Positions 16,191 to 25,823 are shown, counted from the stretch's first letter. The stretch is DNA of 32,738 bases from JBMOMT01 sp049324835 (GCA_049324835.1 JBMOMT010000004.1:1-32738), one strand, 5' to 3'. Numbers and translations are program-made. Notes: generated from the letters alone by a model not told the origin.

Positions 16191-17389
16191 AACCTGATAG
16201 ACGGGAGGCCGCGGTGGCCAACTTCAAGTGGATACTGCTGCTCTGGATCGGCGCCCGGCTGATGCTGCTCATGGCCTGGCCGGCCGAAAACCTCACCCTC
16301 TACGGTGACTATCGTTACTACTTTGATCTGGCCGCCCTCTCTGATGCCGGGCAACTGCCCTTCCTGGACTACTGGTCGGAGCACGCACCGCTGTTCCCCT
16401 TTATCAACCTGCTCACCTACCATCTCGGCGGCGGTCTGTTCAAGAATCATGTCCTGCTCAACGCCCTCGTTCTGCTGGCCTTTGAAGCTGGTGCGCTGAT
16501 TCTGCTCTACCGCATGGCCGTCGAGGTTCACGGCGAGCGGCGCGCAGAACAGATCGGCTGGGCTTATGCCGCGTTATACATACCGGTCGTTATCTGGCTG
16601 GGCACGTTCGAGGCCATGACCGCCTTTTTTGTGTTACTGGCTCTGTTGGCCCTGCGGCGCGATCGTCTCTGGCTCACCGGTCTGGCCATCGGCCTGGGCG
16701 CGTTGACCAAATACGTGCCGCTGGTGCTGCTCGTCATCGTCTGGCGACGGTGCGGCTGGCGGGCCGCCCTGCGGGCCGGGCTGATCGCCCTGCTCATCTG
16801 CGCCGCCGTCCTCGGCCCGCTGCTGGCCCTCAGCCCGGAATTCACCCTGGCCTCGCTGCGATCCCAGGCCGCCAAATCGTCCTGGCAAACCGTCTGGGCG
16901 CTGATCGACGGCAACCTGGGCCACACCGGCAACTTGGGCCCCCTCGCCGACCGATTCGATCCGGCCCGGGCGAGCCAATCGCTGCACCACCCATCACGCC
17001 TGCCGGGCTGGCTGACGCTGCTTCCCTTTGCCCTGCTGGGCCTGTTCGCCTTGAGCCGACCGGTCGTCAGGCCGGGCGACGATGACTTGATCTTTGCGGC
17101 CCTCGCGGTTATACTGCTTTTTCTGTGGGCCAAAGGCTGGAGTCCGCAATGGCAGATGTTCCTCTTGCCGCTGCTGCTGCTGGCCCTGCCCCTGACGCGT
17201 GCGTTGGCTTTTGTGCTGGTGTTGGGCTTTGTCAACCTGCTGGAATGGCCGGTCATTCTCTCGCGCGGGCTGACCGGGCTGTTGCCACTGACCACCTTGC
17301 TTCGTACGCTGATCCTGGCCCTGCTGGCCTGGGAGCTTTATCGACAGATGAGACAGCCCGGCGAGGGGGCTGATACTCCACCGAGATGA
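16187..17389 (+). CDS. GT-C fold polyprenyl-linked glycosyltransferase, GT87/DUF2029-like
   Basis: A 400-residue, almost entirely hydrophobic protein with about ten membrane helices. The first outer loop carries acidic residues (YGDYRYYFDLA and FLDYWSEHAPLFPF), the usual place for catalytic Asp/Glu in GT-C enzymes. GALTKYVPLVLL resembles the conserved segment of GT87 mannosyltransferases. It probably adds a sugar from a polyprenyl-phosphate donor to a lipid-linked glycan or glycolipid outside the membrane. It overlaps both neighbours by 4 nt (ATGA). GGTGAG lies upstream of the start. The family is moderately certain; donor and acceptor are unknown. Confidence 0.7.
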   Translation: MKPDRREAAVANFKWILLLWIGARLMLLMAWPAENLTLYGDYRYYFDLAALSDAGQLPFLDYWSEHAPLFPFINLLTYHLGGGLFKNHVLLNALVLLAFEAGALILLYRMAVEVHGERRAEQIGWAYAALYIPVVIWLGTFEAMTAFFVLLALLALRRDRLWLTGLAIGLGALTKYVPLVLLVIVWRRCGWRAALRAGLIALLICAAVLGPLLALSPEFTLASLRSQAAKSSWQTVWALIDGNLGHTGNLGPLADRFDPARASQSLHHPSRLPGWLTLLPFALLGLFALSRPVVRPGDDDLIFAALAVILLFLWAKGWSPQWQMFLLPLLLLALPLTRALAFVLVLGFVNLLEWPVILSRGLTGLLPLTTLLRTLILALLAWELYRQMRQPGEGADTPPR

Positions 17390-20300
17390 AACGTGCCCTG
17401 TTTGTTACCACCCAAGTCATAGCCCTGCTGCTGCTGGCGATGGTCGCCGCTCAGCCGCTCTGGCAGGCCAGCCTGCCCTGGAGCGCCGACGGCCAGCTCC
17501 ACTTTTGGCGCATCGTCGAGCTGGATCACTGCCTGCGCCAGGGTTATCTTTACCCCCGCTGGATGCCCGACATGGCCTACGGTTACGGTTACCCGCTGCT
17601 CAACTATTACGCGCCGCTGTCCGTCTATCTGGCAGAGGGGTTGCACCTGCTGGGCCTCGATTTCACCGCCGCGCTGCTGGCGGCCCTGACGGCGAGCCTG
17701 GCCCTGGGCGCGTTGGGCGCCTACCTCTGGGCGCGCGATACCTTTGGCGAGGCGGGCGGCCTGATCGCGGCCCTGGTCTACACCTACGCCCCCTACACCC
17801 TGTACGACGCCATCTGGCGCGGCAACCTGGCCGAGTCGTTGGCCTTGGGCCTGCTGCCGTGGGTCTTTTGGCGACTGCGGCGGCTGGCCCTGGCGCCCAC
17901 GCCGCGTCGTGCGGCCCTGGCGGCCCTGGCCTTTGCTGGCCTGACCCTCAGCCACAACATCACTGCGCTCATCGCCGCGCCGCTGTTGATCGGCTATGCC
18001 CTGTTGCTCTGGCTGCCCGGTCAGCGCTCGCGGCGGGGGTTACGTTTGCTGGCGGGCGCGCTGGCCCTGGGCCTGCTGCTGGCCGCCTTTTTCTGGCTGC
18101 CCGCTTTTTTCGAGCGATCCCTTGTCCACACCGAACGCATGATCCACACCAGCCATTTCGACTATCGCCACAATTTCCTGCCGCTGGCCGAGCTTTTTTC
18201 GCCGCCCGCGCCGGTCGATACCCGCCTGATGAACCTGCCCGTGCCGCGCAGCCTCAGTTGGGCCGCGCTGGCTCTGGCGGCCTGGGGATTATTGGCCAGT
18301 TGGAAAATGGGCTTGGGACTACGACGCGAGAGCGCAGGCATACTTTTGGCCGGGCTGCTGTGCGCCATTCTCACCCTGCCGGCCTCTCGATGCTTGTGGT
18401 CAGGTGTGCCCCTGTTACCCTATGTCGGTTTCCCGTGGCGCTTTTTGGGCCCGGCTGGGCTGGCTGTCGCCTGGCTGGCAGGCGCGTCGATGCGCTGGCT
18501 GGCGCCGTGGCCTTCGGGTCGACGGGCGCTGGCCGTCGGCCTGGCGACACTGTTCGTCGTGCTCTGGTCGTTGACCTGGCTCTATCCGCGTTACCTGGAG
18601 CCGATCCAGAATCCCACTCCGGCGGGCCTCATCGAGTTCGAACGGCAGAGCGGCGCGCCGGGCACCACCTCGGTGGCTGAGTATCTGCCCATCGCCGTGC
18701 AAGAGTTGCCCGAAACGACCGCCCTGCTGGCCCAGTACCGCGCCGGCGGCCCCATCCAGCGGCTGGCGGTGGAATCGTTGCCCCAGGGCGCAACACTCGT
18801 CTCGCCAAGCTGGCGGCTGGTCGGCGGCGATTTCACCGTCCACAGCCCCGTCGATTGGACGGCCACGCTGCGGCTGTTCCACTTTGCCGGCTGGCGGGTG
18901 ACGGTCAACGGCCAGCCGGTCGAGAGCGCGGCCTCATCGCCTCACGGCCTGCTGCAATTTCCCGCGCCGGCCGGCGAGGCCCGGGTGCAGGTGCGTTTTG
19001 GCCCCACCCCCTGGCGACTGGCAGGCACGGCGCTCTCGGTAGTGGGCCTGGTGGTGTGGCTGACGATGGCCATTCGTAAGGGCGAATCGCCGATGCCCCC
19101 CCAGCCGCCGGTTTTCCACCGGGCGACACGCCCTGTCTGGATCGCCGCTCTGGGCGTCGTGGCGCTGATCCTGGGTGGCAAAATCCTCTACCTGGACCGC
19201 CACGACTCGCCGCTGCGTTACGCCGGTTTTGACGGGCAACAGGTGCGCGGCGTGGATACGTCGGCCCAGGCGGTTTTCGCCGCCGGTTTTCGCCTGCTGG
19301 GCCACGACCCGGCTGCCCCGACGGTTGAGGCCGGCGGCGCGCTGCGCCTGCGCCTCTATTGGACCGCCGACGCGCCGCCGACCGAGGAATACGGCAGCTT
19401 TTTGCACCTGCTGGATGCCGCCGGACACCTCTGGGCGCAATCGGACCACCAGCATCCGGGGGGCTATCCCACCACTCGCTGGCGGCCCGGCGAGTACAAC
19501 CTGGACGAGCACGCCCTGCTCATGCCGCCGGGCATGCCTCCCGGTCAATACAGCCTGCGCGCCGGGCTGGTGAGACGCGACGGCCCCGGCCTGGACGCGC
19601 TGGATGCGCAAGGCGCGCCGGTGGGCACCTCGGTCGTCGTTGGCGCCGTCGCCGTCACACCACCATCGACGCCGCCGTCCGTTGTATCGTTGGGCCTGGA
19701 GCGGCGGCTGGATGCGCCGCTCGGCCCGCTGACGCTGCTCGAAGCGAAACTGGATCGCGCCCAGGCCGCGCCGGGTGAGACGCTGCTGCTGACGCTTTAC
19801 TGGCAGGCGCAGCAAAAGCCGGAACTGGACTATGCCGTGGCCGTCGAGATGGTCGCCTCTGCCGGGCCGGCTGTGGCTCACTTTTCCCTGCCGGCCGTCG
19901 CGCCGTCCTTTCCCACCAGCCTCTGGCGCGCCGGTGAGTCGCTGCAAGGCCAGCACTGGCTCACCCTGCCGGCGGATCTGGCCTCCGGCAGGTACACCTT
20001 GCGGCTACAGCTCGTGGCGCCAGATGGTCATTCCCTCGCCGGGCCGGTGGAACTGGCCCAGGTGACAGTGGTTGCCCCGGAGCGACAGATGACCATCCCG
20101 CCGATGATGGTCCGCCTGGCGGCCGATTTCGGCGGGCAGATCGCGCTGCTGGGTTACGACCGGCAGCCGGCCGCGGTACGCGCCGGTGAGACGCTGCACC
20201 TGACGCTCTACTGGCGCGCCAGCCAGCAGATGTCGCGCAGTTACGCCGTCTTTGTTCACCTGCTCGACGCCGCAGGCAGCATCGTCGCCGGGCACGACGG

Positions 20301-20523
20301 CCTGCCGGCGAACTGGACGCGCCCCACCGGCGGCTGGCTGCCGGGTGAGGTGATCGCCGACGCCCACGATCTGCTTCTGCCTGCTGGCCTGCCGCCAGCC
20401 GAGTATACCCTGGAGGTGGGCCTGTACGACGCCGAAACTCTGATCCGCCTGCCGCTGCTGGATACAACCGCTCAGCCCGTCGGCGACCGGCTGCTGCTGG
20501 ATCCGGTGACCGTCGAACGTTGA
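17386..20523 (+). CDS. PTPS-related GT-C membrane protein with three C-terminal beta modules, copy 1
   Basis: A 1045-residue protein. The N-terminal half (about 1-395) has some ten membrane helices and the hallmark of the '6-pyruvoyl-tetrahydropterin synthase-related' membrane family: DGQLHFWRIVELDH, then LYPRWMPDMAYGYGYPLLNYYAPLS. D35 and H39 are candidate catalytic or metal residues, as in GT-C glycosyltransferases; there is no real link to pterin synthesis. An outer domain (about 400-550, with AGWRVTVNGQPV) leads to another helix near 550 and 590. Three related beta modules follow (about 608-770, 770-905, 905-1045), each with a LTLYW or LRLYW strand, an F-LHLLD-type strand and W-PGE then P-G-Y-L segments. 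The modules probably lie outside the cell and may bind glycan. It overlaps the previous gene by 4 nt. Confidence 0.8.
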   Translation: MKRALFVTTQVIALLLLAMVAAQPLWQASLPWSADGQLHFWRIVELDHCLRQGYLYPRWMPDMAYGYGYPLLNYYAPLSVYLAEGLHLLGLDFTAALLAALTASLALGALGAYLWARDTFGEAGGLIAALVYTYAPYTLYDAIWRGNLAESLALGLLPWVFWRLRRLALAPTPRRAALAALAFAGLTLSHNITALIAAPLLIGYALLLWLPGQRSRRGLRLLAGALALGLLLAAFFWLPAFFERSLVHTERMIHTSHFDYRHNFLPLAELFSPPAPVDTRLMNLPVPRSLSWAALALAAWGLLASWKMGLGLRRESAGILLAGLLCAILTLPASRCLWSGVPLLPYVGFPWRFLGPAGLAVAWLAGASMRWLAPWPSGRRALAVGLATLFVVLWSLTWLYPRYLEPIQNPTPAGLIEFERQSGAPGTTSVAEYLPIAVQELPETTALLAQYRAGGPIQRLAVESLPQGATLVSPSWRLVGGDFTVHSPVDWTATLRLFHFAGWRVTVNGQPVESAASSPHGLLQFPAPAGEARVQVRFGPTPWRLAGTALSVVGLVVWLTMAIRKGESPMPPQPPVFHRATRPVWIAALGVVALILGGKILYLDRHDSPLRYAGFDGQQVRGVDTSAQAVFAAGFRLLGHDPAAPTVEAGGALRLRLYWTADAPPTEEYGSFLHLLDAAGHLWAQSDHQHPGGYPTTRWRPGEYNLDEHALLMPPGMPPGQYSLRAGLVRRDGPGLDALDAQGAPVGTSVVVGAVAVTPPSTPPSVVSLGLERRLDAPLGPLTLLEAKLDRAQAAPGETLLLTLYWQAQQKPELDYAVAVEMVASAGPAVAHFSLPAVAPSFPTSLWRAGESLQGQHWLTLPADLASGRYTLRLQLVAPDGHSLAGPVELAQVTVVAPERQMTIPPMMVRLAADFGGQIALLGYDRQPAAVRAGETLHLTLYWRASQQMSRSYAVFVHLLDAAGSIVAGHDGLPANWTRPTGGWLPGEVIADAHDLLLPAGLPPAEYTLEVGLYDAETLIRLPLLDTTAQPVGDRLLLDPVTVER

Positions 20524-20546
20524 CTCGAAATGGGACGGTTTCTACG

Positions 20547-23500
20547 ATGAATTGGAAAACCGTTGTTGCCCGTAGCCGGCTGCGCCTGACCGGCTGTGGC
20601 TGGCTCTGGCCGGCGCTGGTCATCACCCTGCTGGCGGCGTTGGCGGCCCGGCCGCTGATGCGCCCTGTGATGACCTGCAGCCACGATGGTGGTCTGCACG
20701 TTTTGCGCCTCATCGAACTCGACCACCTGATCCGCAACGGTCAGCTCTACCCGCGCTGGATGCCGCACCTGGCCTACGGTTATGGCTATCCGCTGTTCAA
20801 CTTTTACGCCCCCTTGTCCTGGTATGTCGCCCAGCTTTTCCGCCTGGGAGGGCTGTCGACGGTGCTGGCCTGGAACGCCGCACTGGCTCTCTGCCTGTTG
20901 GCTGCGGGCTTGTTCACCTACCTCCTGGCTCGCGACTGGATGTCGCAGCGGGGCGCGCTGGTGGCGGCGGCGGCCTATCTGCTGGCTCCCTACCTGCTTT
21001 ACGACATCTACTTTCGCGGCAACCTGGCCGAGTCGATGGCGCTATCGCTGTTGCCGCTGCTGTTGTGGGCCTTTGGTCGACTGGTGCGTTTGGCAGGAGC
21101 GCGTTACCTGGCCCTGGCGGCGGCCTCGCTGGCGGCCCTGATTCTGACCCATCAGGTGATGTTTGTGCTTTTTGCGCCGCTGCTGGCGATTTTTGTGTGG
21201 CTCGTCTGGGGGCGCGGGCGGCGCAAACCGTGGCGTTTGTTGATCGCCTTTACCGCCGGCTTGCTGGCTCTGGGGCTGAGCGCCTTTTTTTGGCTGCCTG
21301 CCTTTTTGGAAAAAGAGGCCGTCCAGATCGCGCAGGCCATCACGCCCGGCGGCATGAACTACCGTCACAATTTCCTCACCCTGGCCGAGCTGTTATCGCC
21401 GCCGGTCGCTGCCCCGCAAGGTTTGCTGAACCCCTCGCCGCCGCGCAGCCTGAGCCTGGCCGCTCTGGGATTGGGCCTGTTGGGCCTGTTGCCGCTGGCC
21501 GTGCGATTGGCGCGTTACTTGGGGCAACGCTTCAGACTCGCCTTTCCCATCTTTGCCCGTGACGTATCGGGCCAGGTGCGGCGCGCCTGGCACCTCTTTG
21601 CCCTGGGACACGAACCATCGATTCTCAGGCCAGCCTGCCCTCCCCCCTGCCGCATTCTGGACTATCCCGATTTCGAGCAGCCTTCTTGGGACGAGTGGCG
21701 TCAGCTCGGGTTGTTTGCTGCTCTGCTGGCGCTGGCTTTTATGACCCTCGCGCCTTCGCTGCCTCTGTGGGAGCGTATTCCACTTTTTGGCTGGGCCCAG
21801 TTCCCGTGGCGCTTTCTCGGCCCGGCCAGCCTGGCGCTGGCGCTGATGGCCGGTAACAGCTTGTCCCTGCTGCCGGCCGATACCCGCCGACGCTGGCTGT
21901 CGCTGGCGGCCAGCGTCGGCGCGGTGACACTGTTACTCGCCTTTAGCCTGGGCTGGCTCTACCCGCGAGACTGCACCTCGCCGGGTGAGACCGTGGCCGC
22001 CATCCCTCGCTTCGAGCGCGCCACCGGTATCATCGGCACCACCTCGGCAGGTGAATACCTGCCGCGCCACGTGCAAGAGCTGCCTTCTTCTGAGGCGCTG
22101 ACGGCCATGATCCAGGCCGGTGAGCCGGTCGTCCGGCTCGACCCGGACTCGCTGCCGCAGGGGGCGGTGGTGGAACAGGCCCAATACGGCCTCACCTCGG
22201 CCCGGCTGTTGGTGCAAAGCCCGGCGCCGTTCCGGGCCGTCTATCGGGCCTTTTATTTCCCCGGTTGGCGCGTGGCGATCAACGGCCAGAACGCGCCCAT
22301 CATCGTCACCGCGCCCCACGGCCTGATCAGTTTTGACGTGCCCGCCGGGCAGGCGGCCGTGCAGGTCTGGTTTGGCGCCACGCCCCTGCGCCTGGCAAGC
22401 TGGCTGCTCTCTGGCGCCACCCTGTTGATGGTGCTCTGGCTGGCCTGGCAGGGTCGCCGCGAGGGGCGACTTGCCCCCGCCAGCGCCTGGGCCGCCGCGC
22501 CCTGGCCGCAGTGGGCCATCCTGCTGGCCGCCGTCGGCGGGCTGTGGTGGGCCAGGGCCGGCTGGATCGAGCGGGGGGCAAACTGGTTCCGGCCGGCGCC
22601 TTTTGATGGCCAGACTCTGCAGAACGTCGATCTGCCCCTCGATATCAACCTGGGCGGCGAGCTGACGCTGCTGGGTTACAACCTGCCGCGCCGCCAGGTG
22701 GCCGCCGGCGAGGCGGTCGAGATCGAGCTGTTCTGGGCCGCCCGCAAGCCCCCCAGCGCCGAGTATGCCTTTAGCGTGCGGCTGGTCGATGGGCGTGGCC
22801 TGGAATGGAGCCCCAAGGGCACGCGCCGGCCGGGGGGGTATCACGACTTTCCCCAGACCCAGAGCTGGCAGCCGGGCGAGTATGCCCGCGACCCCCACCT
22901 GGTAGACGTGCTGCCCGGCACACCGCCGGGCCGCTACACGCTGCGTATCACCGCCTTCGAGCGGCAAACGCTGGTCGGGCTGGACGTGCTGGACGATCAG
23001 GGCGCGCCGTTGGGGCAGTCGGTGGATGTGGCCGAGGTGATCGTCACTGCTCCCCGCCGTCCGCTGCAGCCACAAGAACTGGGGGCAGATGTTGGATTTG
23101 AAGCGCCGCTGGGTGAGCTGACGCTGCTGGGCCTCTCGTTGGGCCGCTGGCAGGCCGCGCCGGGCGACGCGCTGCACGTGACCACTTTCTGGCGCGCCGA
23201 TGAGCCGCCTGGGGGCGATTACACCGTGGAAGCCGAGCTGGTAGACGGCCAGGGACAGGTGGCCGCCAGGCTCAACTTTTCGCCGGGTGGGCCGCAGTAT
23301 CCCACCTCCGCCTGGCAGCCGGGCCAGGTGATACGCGATCAGCAGGTGTGGCCGATGCCGGCCAGTTTGTCGCCGGGGCGTTACGTCCTGCGTTTTCGCG
23401 GCCAGGATGGTGCGTCACGGCTCTTTGGCCCGGTGGGATTGCCCGGCGTGGCGCTGGACATCGTCGCCCTGGAGCGGCAGACGGCTGTGCCCGACATGGC

Positions 23501-23912
23501 CCGCCGCGTCGACGCCAACCTGGCCGGCCTGATCACACTGCTGGGTTACGATCTCACGCCCGCCGCACCGCGGCCCGGCGATACGCTGGTATTGACCCTC
23601 TACTGGCGCGCCGAGCGCGAGATCGCGCGCAGTTACAAGGTCTTTGTGCACCTGCTCGACAGCGCAGGGCGCATGGCGGCTCAGCACGACGCCGCGCCCG
23701 TCAACTGGACGCGACCCACCACCGGCTGGCTGCCGGGTGAGATCGTGACCGATGTTCACCTGTTGGCCCTGCCCGCCGGCGTGGCCTCTGGCGATCTGGT
23801 GCTGGAGGTGGGTCTCTATGACGAGCAGACGGCCGCTCGATTGTCGCTGCTCGACGAGACCGGGCAGACGGGCGAGGATCGAGTGGTGCTGGAAACGGTG
23901 CGCCTGCCATAG
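20547..23912 (+). CDS. PTPS-related GT-C membrane protein with three C-terminal beta modules, copy 2
   Basis: A 1121-residue paralogue of the preceding protein with the same plan. The membrane half includes HDGGLHVLRLIELDH, then LYPRWMPHLAYGYGYPLFNFYAPLS, an outer FPGWRVAINGQ domain, a helix near 615-635 and three beta modules (about 685-845, 845-975, 975-1121). It differs by an extra loop (about 335-385) containing PACPPPCRILDYPD and other charged residues. The ATG at 20547 is chosen; a TTG at 20520 overlapping the previous stop (TTGA) is equally possible and would add nine residues. It is the last gene of the glycan cluster. The tandem duplication suggests two related transfer steps or substrates. 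Confidence 0.8.
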   Translation: MNWKTVVARSRLRLTGCGWLWPALVITLLAALAARPLMRPVMTCSHDGGLHVLRLIELDHLIRNGQLYPRWMPHLAYGYGYPLFNFYAPLSWYVAQLFRLGGLSTVLAWNAALALCLLAAGLFTYLLARDWMSQRGALVAAAAYLLAPYLLYDIYFRGNLAESMALSLLPLLLWAFGRLVRLAGARYLALAAASLAALILTHQVMFVLFAPLLAIFVWLVWGRGRRKPWRLLIAFTAGLLALGLSAFFWLPAFLEKEAVQIAQAITPGGMNYRHNFLTLAELLSPPVAAPQGLLNPSPPRSLSLAALGLGLLGLLPLAVRLARYLGQRFRLAFPIFARDVSGQVRRAWHLFALGHEPSILRPACPPPCRILDYPDFEQPSWDEWRQLGLFAALLALAFMTLAPSLPLWERIPLFGWAQFPWRFLGPASLALALMAGNSLSLLPADTRRRWLSLAASVGAVTLLLAFSLGWLYPRDCTSPGETVAAIPRFERATGIIGTTSAGEYLPRHVQELPSSEALTAMIQAGEPVVRLDPDSLPQGAVVEQAQYGLTSARLLVQSPAPFRAVYRAFYFPGWRVAINGQNAPIIVTAPHGLISFDVPAGQAAVQVWFGATPLRLASWLLSGATLLMVLWLAWQGRREGRLAPASAWAAAPWPQWAILLAAVGGLWWARAGWIERGANWFRPAPFDGQTLQNVDLPLDINLGGELTLLGYNLPRRQVAAGEAVEIELFWAARKPPSAEYAFSVRLVDGRGLEWSPKGTRRPGGYHDFPQTQSWQPGEYARDPHLVDVLPGTPPGRYTLRITAFERQTLVGLDVLDDQGAPLGQSVDVAEVIVTAPRRPLQPQELGADVGFEAPLGELTLLGLSLGRWQAAPGDALHVTTFWRADEPPGGDYTVEAELVDGQGQVAARLNFSPGGPQYPTSAWQPGQVIRDQQVWPMPASLSPGRYVLRFRGQDGASRLFGPVGLPGVALDIVALERQTAVPDMARRVDANLAGLITLLGYDLTPAAPRPGDTLVLTLYWRAEREIARSYKVFVHLLDSAGRMAAQHDAAPVNWTRPTTGWLPGEIVTDVHLLALPAGVASGDLVLEVGLYDEQTAARLSLLDETGQTGEDRVVLETVRLP

Positions 23913-23943
23913 ACCGCCCTGCGGCAGGTGGCTGGCACAGATG

Positions 23944-23972
23944 TTGCCGCTCGGCCCGACCTGTGGTAGAAT
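23944..23972 (+). promoter_or_regulatory. Sigma-70-type promoter for glycerol kinase
   Basis: TTGCCG (23944-23949) and TAGAAT (23967-23972) are exactly 17 bp apart. The -10 matches the consensus at five of six positions and is preceded by TGG (extended -10). It lies about 30 bp after the glycan cluster and faces the glycerol kinase gene. Confidence 0.5.
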
Positions 23973-24020
23973 AAACGTAACTGTCTAACGAGGCTTCGCC
24001 TCAAACCGACGAATTTGTCT

Positions 24021-24090
24021 CACCGCAGAGACGCCGAGGACGCAGAGACTTGCTGATTTTCTCTCCGCGTGCTCGGCGGCCTCGGCGGTG
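24021..24090 (+). repeat. Dispersed extragenic inverted repeat, copy 2
   Basis: Left arm: CACCGCAGAGACGCCGAG followed by GACGCAGAGA (24021-24048). Right arm: 24062-24090, nearly its reverse complement, ending CTCGGCGGTG. The two arms could fold into a long imperfect hairpin in the glycerol kinase leader. The arms resemble the CACCGAGACACCAAG arms of the copies at 2921-2978 and 32532-32588. Confidence 0.55.
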
Positions 24091-24289
24091 AAACCTTGCT
24101 CTGTTTGTAAGAAATTTGCCCCCTCAAGGTGAGCAGTTACGAATGAACATGTTTTAACGGCACGGATCGTCCGGCATGGGGCGAGGAGAGGTCTTAGGAT
24201 TTTTGACGGCTGGCTACCTGGCAGCATCGCGGCAGATAGTTGGCTGTGGGGTATCTGAATCAGACACCGTGAGTTGAGGAGAGACAATC

Positions 24290-25819
24290 ATGGCCCAATC
24301 GTCCACTCACCGACACTATGTCGCGGCCATCGATCAGGGCACCACCGGCACCCGCTTTATGGTCTTTGATGCCGCTGGGCAGGTCGTGGCCTCCAGCTAC
24401 CAGGAGCATACCCAGATTTACCCCCAACCGGGCTGGGTGGAGCACGACCCCCTCGAAATCTGGGAAAAGACCCAGACGGTCATCCGGGCCGCACTGGCAG
24501 AGAGCGGCCTCGAGGCCGCCGCGATCGCCGCGCTGGGCATCACCAACCAGCGCGAGACGACCATCGTCTGGGATAGAGCCACCGGCCAACCGTTGTACAA
24601 CGCCGTCGTCTGGCAGTGCACCCGCACCACCGATATCTGCCAGCGGCTGCAAGACGCCGGCCTGGAGAACGCCTTTCGTATCAAAACCGGCCTGCCGGTG
24701 GCCACCTATTTCTCCGGCCCCAAGATCCGTTGGATTCTGGATCACGTCGAAAGCGCCTGGCGTAAGGCCGAACGCGGCGAGGCCCTCTTTGGCACGCTGG
24801 ATAGCTGGCTCATCTGGTGGCTCACCGGCGGCCCCGACGGCGGCGTCCATATCACCGACGTGACCAACGCCTCGCGCACCATGTTGATGAACCTGCACAC
24901 TCTGGATTGGGACGACCGGCTGCTGGACATTCTGGGCATTCCCCGCGCCATGCTGCCCCACATCCGCCCCTCCTCCGACGCCGACTTTTACGGGCGCACC
25001 CACGCCGATACCCCCCTGGGAGCGGGCATCCCCGTCTGCGGCGATCTGGGCGATCAGCAGGCGGCCCTCTTTGGCCAGGCCTGCACCACCCCCGGCGAGG
25101 CCAAGAACACCTACGGCACCGGCTGTTTCATGCTGCTCAACACCGGCGACAAGGCCGTGCCCTCCGAGAGCGGCCTGCTCACCACCGTGGCCTATGGTCT
25201 GGAACCGGGCAAGGCCACCTATGCCCTGGAAGGCTCCATCGCCATCACCGGCGCGGCGGTGCAGTGGCTGCGTGATAACCTGGGCCTGATTGAGCACGCG
25301 GCCGAAACCGAGGCGATTGCCGCCTCGGTGGCGGACACGGGCGGGGTCTATTTTGTGCCCGCTTTTTCCGGGCTCTTTGCGCCTTACTGGGACATGTACG
25401 CCCGCGGGGCTATCGTGGGCCTGACGCGCTACACCGACCGCCGCCACCTGGTGCGGGCCACGCTGGAGGCCATCTGTTACCAGAGCCGCGACGTGCTGGA
25501 GGCCATGCGCGCCGATTCGGGCGTGGAGCTGACGGCCCTCAAAGTGGATGGCGGGGCGACGGTCAACGATTTTCTCATGCAGCTCCAGGCCGATATTCTG
25601 GGCGTGCCGGTGGTGCGGCCCACGGTCAACGAGACCACCGCCCTGGGCGCGGCTTATGCCGCCGGGCTGGCGACCGGCTTTTGGGATGGTCTGGAGGCGT
25701 TGCGGGCCAACTGGGGCGAGGATCGCACCTTTGAACCGGCCTGGGATGAAACCCGCCGCGGGGAGGGCTACCGGGGCTGGAAAAAGGCCATCGAGCGGGC
25801 CAAAAACTGGGCCAGATAA
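24290..25819 (+). CDS. glpK: Glycerol kinase
   Basis: A 509-residue FGGY-family sugar kinase that phosphorylates glycerol to sn-glycerol 3-phosphate with ATP. Diagnostic segments are DQGTTGTRFMVFD (15-27), ITNQRETTIVWD with the glycerol-contacting RE pair, GLPVATYFSGPKIRW, TLDSWLIWWLTGG, TDVTNASRT, GDLGDQQAALFGQ with the catalytic Asp, GTGCFMLLNTG, and the C-terminal ATP-site KVDGGATVNDFLMQ. Length is typical. The ATG is preceded by GAGGAGA at 7 nt. It stands alone between its own promoter and terminator. No glycerol facilitator or glycerol-3-phosphate dehydrogenase is in the window, so whether it serves catabolism or lipid synthesis is open. Confidence 0.97.
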   Translation: MAQSSTHRHYVAAIDQGTTGTRFMVFDAAGQVVASSYQEHTQIYPQPGWVEHDPLEIWEKTQTVIRAALAESGLEAAAIAALGITNQRETTIVWDRATGQPLYNAVVWQCTRTTDICQRLQDAGLENAFRIKTGLPVATYFSGPKIRWILDHVESAWRKAERGEALFGTLDSWLIWWLTGGPDGGVHITDVTNASRTMLMNLHTLDWDDRLLDILGIPRAMLPHIRPSSDADFYGRTHADTPLGAGIPVCGDLGDQQAALFGQACTTPGEAKNTYGTGCFMLLNTGDKAVPSESGLLTTVAYGLEPGKATYALEGSIAITGAAVQWLRDNLGLIEHAAETEAIAASVADTGGVYFVPAFSGLFAPYWDMYARGAIVGLTRYTDRRHLVRATLEAICYQSRDVLEAMRADSGVELTALKVDGGATVNDFLMQLQADILGVPVVRPTVNETTALGAAYAAGLATGFWDGLEALRANWGEDRTFEPAWDETRRGEGYRGWKKAIERAKNWAR

Positions 25820-25823
25820 ACGG

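Larger units (their letters stand above)
23913..24289. other. Spacer upstream of glycerol kinase
   Basis: This 377-bp non-coding stretch contains a well-formed promoter (23944-23972), a dispersed inverted repeat (24021-24090) and then about 200 bp in which nothing further was recognised. The implied leader of roughly 310 nt is long. A minus-strand 100-codon frame across it encodes only repeat-derived sequence. No riboswitch could be identified by eye. Confidence 0.5.

Noticed and set aside
17386..23912. A link to pterin metabolism through the '6-pyruvoyl-tetrahydropterin synthase-related' name
   Set aside because: The name is historical. The sequences are multi-helix membrane proteins with a GT-C-like DGxLH loop and no pterin synthase fold.
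24088..24115. A second ECF-type promoter beginning TGAAACCTT in the glycerol kinase leader
   Set aside because: No CGTA box lies 16-17 bp downstream, and the TGAAAC is part of the dispersed repeat arm.
23985..24287. A 100-codon minus-strand frame upstream of glycerol kinase
   Set aside because: Its TAEAAEHAERK and SASLCVLGVSAV wording is a translation of the extragenic repeat, a common spurious gene call.
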